From NCBI GenBank assembly GCA_023213395.1, contig CM041465.1, positions 126,921,741-126,985,740 of the forward strand: DNA of 64,000 bases, written 5' to 3'. Made by a program: the position numbers and the translations under genes. The stretch is from Cycas panzhihuaensis. Lineage: Eukaryota > Cycadophyta. Positions 61,944 through 64,000 of the stretch are shown here, in pieces; position 1 is the first letter of the stretch; each line of letters begins with the position of its first letter. The notes under the pieces are model-generated. The model made no database searches. It saw only the letters and a program-made list of their open reading frames with translations, and was not told where the DNA came from.

Positions 61944-62419
61944 ATCTCCCCCTTAATGGTAGAAGGTCATTTCATTCTATTTTATTCTATCCTATGAGGT
62001 CTTCATTTGAGCCTCTTACAAAGCAAACTAGTATGATACTTTTGTGGGAAACCCTCATGGGAAAAAAACCCACAAATTTTCTAATCTACTAACCTGGCTC
62101 AGGCAGCTCTTTAAATGTAGCCAGATAGCCAATCAGTATAATAAATTTTGTAGCTAAAATCTACTGAGTCTCCATATACCATTTGGTCATCCCCCATGCC
62201 CTTTCGGGTTTTCACAGGTTCCGATTTTCCAAAATGATACAACCCTTATCCTTTCGCGCCCACATGGGGTTTTCACGAATGGGATAGAGCAGAGACTTAC
62301 TCTTGTCCTTCCGCGCCCACAAGGGGTTTTCACGAATGAGACAGAGTATGATGGCCCTATTATCATCTCCTTCAATCAGTCAGAGATGGAGGCCCTAAGG
62401 CCGAGTTGCTTTCGGAACT
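61944..62419 (-). other. 3' noncoding region of H with 57-bp repeat
   Basis: Contains two near-identical 32-bp motifs, TCCTTnCGCGCCCACAnGGG followed by GTTTTCACGAATG, starting at 62249 and 62306, and a shorter GCCCTTTCGGGTTTTCACAG at 62199. On the minus strand a 62-codon frame (62187-62375) reads through them with repeated FVKTPCGR, but this is downstream of RNase H and may not be translated. Polypurine tract at about 61944-61955. Confidence 0.75.
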
Positions 62420-63608
62420 GTTCAAACTTCACCCTCTTCAGTGGTTTGGTGAAGATATCGGCCACTTGATCTGCTGTGGGCAAGACTAATTGAATTGTGC
62501 CATCATGAACTAGTTCTCTAACTCGTGGACTTTTGTACTTATATGTTTGGTACGATCATGAAATACGGGATTTTTAGCCATCCGTCCTGTAGATTGATTA
62601 TCTACATGTAAGCTAGTAGAACTTGTTTGGGTGGCATTTAATGTATTCAACAATTTTCTGAGCCATATCACCTCCTTGCTTGTCTCGTAAAGAATGTACT
62701 CACCTTCAGCTTGAGTCCGCAACTATCTTCGCCTTACGGATCTCCATGATATTGGTGCTGTTCCAAGAAATGTTACGCACCTGCACGTAGATCTTCCCGT
62801 GTCTTTATCTCCGTGAAAGTCCGAGTCTGTATGCATAAAGTTTAAATTCGCATTGGGTTCATACAATGCACCATATTTGCTAGTCGTCTTTAGGTACCTC
62901 AACACTCGTACAGCCTTGCCAATGATTACGCTTAGGATTTGTCATGAATCTTGCAAGAATCCCGAAGAGTGTGCAATATCGGCCTTGTGTTGGTAGTGTA
63001 GATGAGACTACCTACAAGTTGCACAGTAGAGTGTTGCGTCTGCCTCCCTATTGTCACCATCAAGAGAGCTTAATATTAGGCTCCATAGGTGTATCCAGTC
63101 GAGCACCTTCCAACTGAAACTTTGTCAGAAGATCGTTGATATATTTTTCTTGGGAGAGAAAGATTTTTCCATCCTTTTGAGTTACTTCAATTCCCAAGTA
63201 ATATTTCATCAACCCGAGGTCAGACAATTCAAAAGTTTTAGCAAGGTCCTTCTTCAGCTGGCTGATTACCTGTTCACTATTCCCTGTTATGAGCATGTCA
63301 TCCACAAAGATTAAGAGGTAAGTGACTTTATCATTTTGGCGCTTGATGAATAATGTTGCATCAATATCTTGATAGTCACAAACCTCATATCCAAGTTGCC
63401 TCATTCTTTCAGACAACTTGGTAAACCAAGCACGAGGGGCTTGCTTTAGGCCGTACGAGGACTTTTTGAGCCTACAAACTTTATGCTTCTGACCGTCAAT
63501 CTCGTATCCTTCTGGCTGAGCCATGTAAATTTCTTCTTTAAGGTCCCCATTGAGAAATGCGGTCTTAACATCGAGTTGGTGGATTTTCCAACCCTGTTGA
63601 GCAGCCAA
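62420..63608 (-). pseudogene. RT and RNase H of element H
   Basis: Minus strand. 63060-63608 (182 codons) is unbroken reverse transcriptase: IHQLDVKTAFLNGDLKEEIY with the first catalytic Asp, LKKSSYGLKQAPRAWFTKL, active site LIFVDDMLITGN, LMKYYLGIEVTQ, QEKYINDLL. RNase H follows in two further frames: 62905-62723 (YLKTTSKYGALYEPN, DSDFHGDKDTGRST) and 62722-62510 (EGEYILYETSKEVIWLRKLL, LHVDNQSTGRMAKNPVFHD, TKHIST). The frame breaks between them are small indels, so the polyprotein is broken but only lightly decayed. Similarity to G is high throughout. Confidence 0.9.
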
Positions 63609-64000
63609 GGCTATTAGAGTTCTGATTGTAGGCCACTTGGTTGTAGGAGCAAAGATTTCAATGTAGTCAATGCCTTCCCTTGCGTGAATCCTTTTGCTAC
63701 CAACCTCGCCTTGTGTTTTTCTAGGGTGCCATCTGATCTATACTTGTTTTTGAACACCCATTTATTTTGAACTACCTTTCTTCCAAGTGGTAGATCAACA
63801 AGCTCCCATGTCCCGTTCTTAATAAGAGATTGATACTCTTCGTTCATGGCATTTCTCCCAGCTGCATGCTTCTGACTTCTTGGTACGTTAGGGGCTCTTC
63901 ATTAAGAGCAAGATGCGATTCTGGTTCAAGCTCAACGGAAAGTGATTCATGCATCCTTGCTCTATGGGCACTTCTAGTGCCAGTTTTGCCTACCTCATCT
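63609..64000 (-). pseudogene. RT N-terminal part and linker of H (partial)
   Basis: 63614-63847 on the minus strand: MNEEYQSLIKNGTWELVDLP, VVQNKWVFKNKYRSDGTLEK, ARLVAKGFTQ, then the frame slips near 63680 and the expected I-D-Y-x-x-I-F-A-P stretch continues in another frame into 63608. A one-base loss explains it. Upstream sequence to 64000 is the linker before RT (acidic, ESLSVELEPESHLALNEEPL-type), cut by the window edge. Confidence 0.85.

Larger units (their letters stand above)
18590..64000. repeat. Tandem segmental duplication: unit A to about 45.4 kb, then unit B
   Basis: From about 45400 the sequence repeats what begins at about 18590, same order and orientation: RE1 pol and 3' LTR, its GTTAG flank, E with TAGAC, orphan LTR, D. 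Offsets of matched landmarks are steady: RE1 3' LTR 22025/48860, E LTRs 23119/49935 and 30406/57232, D LTR end 32826/59654, all about 26.82 kb. That equals the length of unit A (18.59-45.40), as expected for a head-to-tail tandem duplication. Unit A is longer now because of the later 7.6-kb insertion G. Unit B runs off the window through element H. Confidence 0.85.
61646..64000 (-). mobile_element. Copia retrotransposon H, 3' part (runs off window)
   Basis: Minus strand. 3' LTR 61646-61943 (298 bp, same family as G), purine tract beside it (about 61944-61955), 3' noncoding region, RNase H, and reverse transcriptase to the window end. Candidate target bases TCCCA at 61641-61645; the other side is outside. 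It is clearly better preserved than any other element here: longer frames, fewer stops, and retained CpG (CGCGCCC, CCGTACGAGG). So it is likely the youngest insertion in the window. Confidence 0.92.

Noticed and set aside
1-64000. CRISPR arrays, bacterial operons, tRNA or rRNA genes, defence-type systems
   Set aside because: No regularly spaced repeats with unique spacers, no ribosome-binding-site or operon structure, and no cloverleaf-like sequence I could support. The content is plant retroelement DNA.

Overview
The window is AT-rich, CpG-poor plant nuclear DNA from what is probably a large, heavily methylated genome. I cannot narrow the species. I see no intact host gene. Nearly all recognisable coding sequence is decayed Ty1/copia LTR retrotransposon (order gag, protease, integrase, reverse transcriptase, RNase H), riddled with stops of the kind C-to-T decay makes. 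The one cellular gene I recognise is an intronless pseudogene of a LAMMER/AFC-type protein kinase near 6.4-7.5 kb.

Layout. 1-16.5 kb: unrecognised degenerate DNA, a direct repeat pair (about 2.53-3.01 and 10.49-11.03 kb), an internally deleted minus-strand copia element (F, 3149-6384), the kinase pseudogene, and a well-preserved 70-bp-arm inverted repeat (8403-8643). 16.5-22.2 kb: a complete but dead plus-strand copia element (RE1) with 186-bp LTRs and target duplication GTTAG. 23.1-30.7 kb: a complete minus-strand copia element (E) with 303-bp LTRs and target duplication TAGAC. 31.0-31.3 kb: an orphan LTR-like block followed by a primer-binding site. About 32.5-34.4 and 42.0-44.0 kb: a minus-strand copia element (D) split by a complete plus-strand element (G, 34398-42030; 298-bp LTRs, target duplication CTATA). 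44.0-45.4 kb: unrecognised. 45.4-61.6 kb: a second, diverged copy of everything from about 18.6 kb onward (RE1', E', orphan LTR', D') in the same order and orientation, offset about 26.8 kb. 61646 to the window end: a younger minus-strand relative of G (H), cut by the window edge.

History inferred from nesting: RE1, E, the orphan LTR and D were in place and partly decayed. A tandem segmental duplication then copied about 19 kb. After that G inserted into D in the left copy, where the right copy keeps the empty site, and H inserted separately, in the opposite orientation, into D' in the right copy. No CRISPR, operon or new defence-type system is present. The points most worth attention are the tandem duplication with its empty site, the kinase retropseudogene, the conserved foldback, and a 57-bp repeat in the 3' noncoding region of the G/H family.
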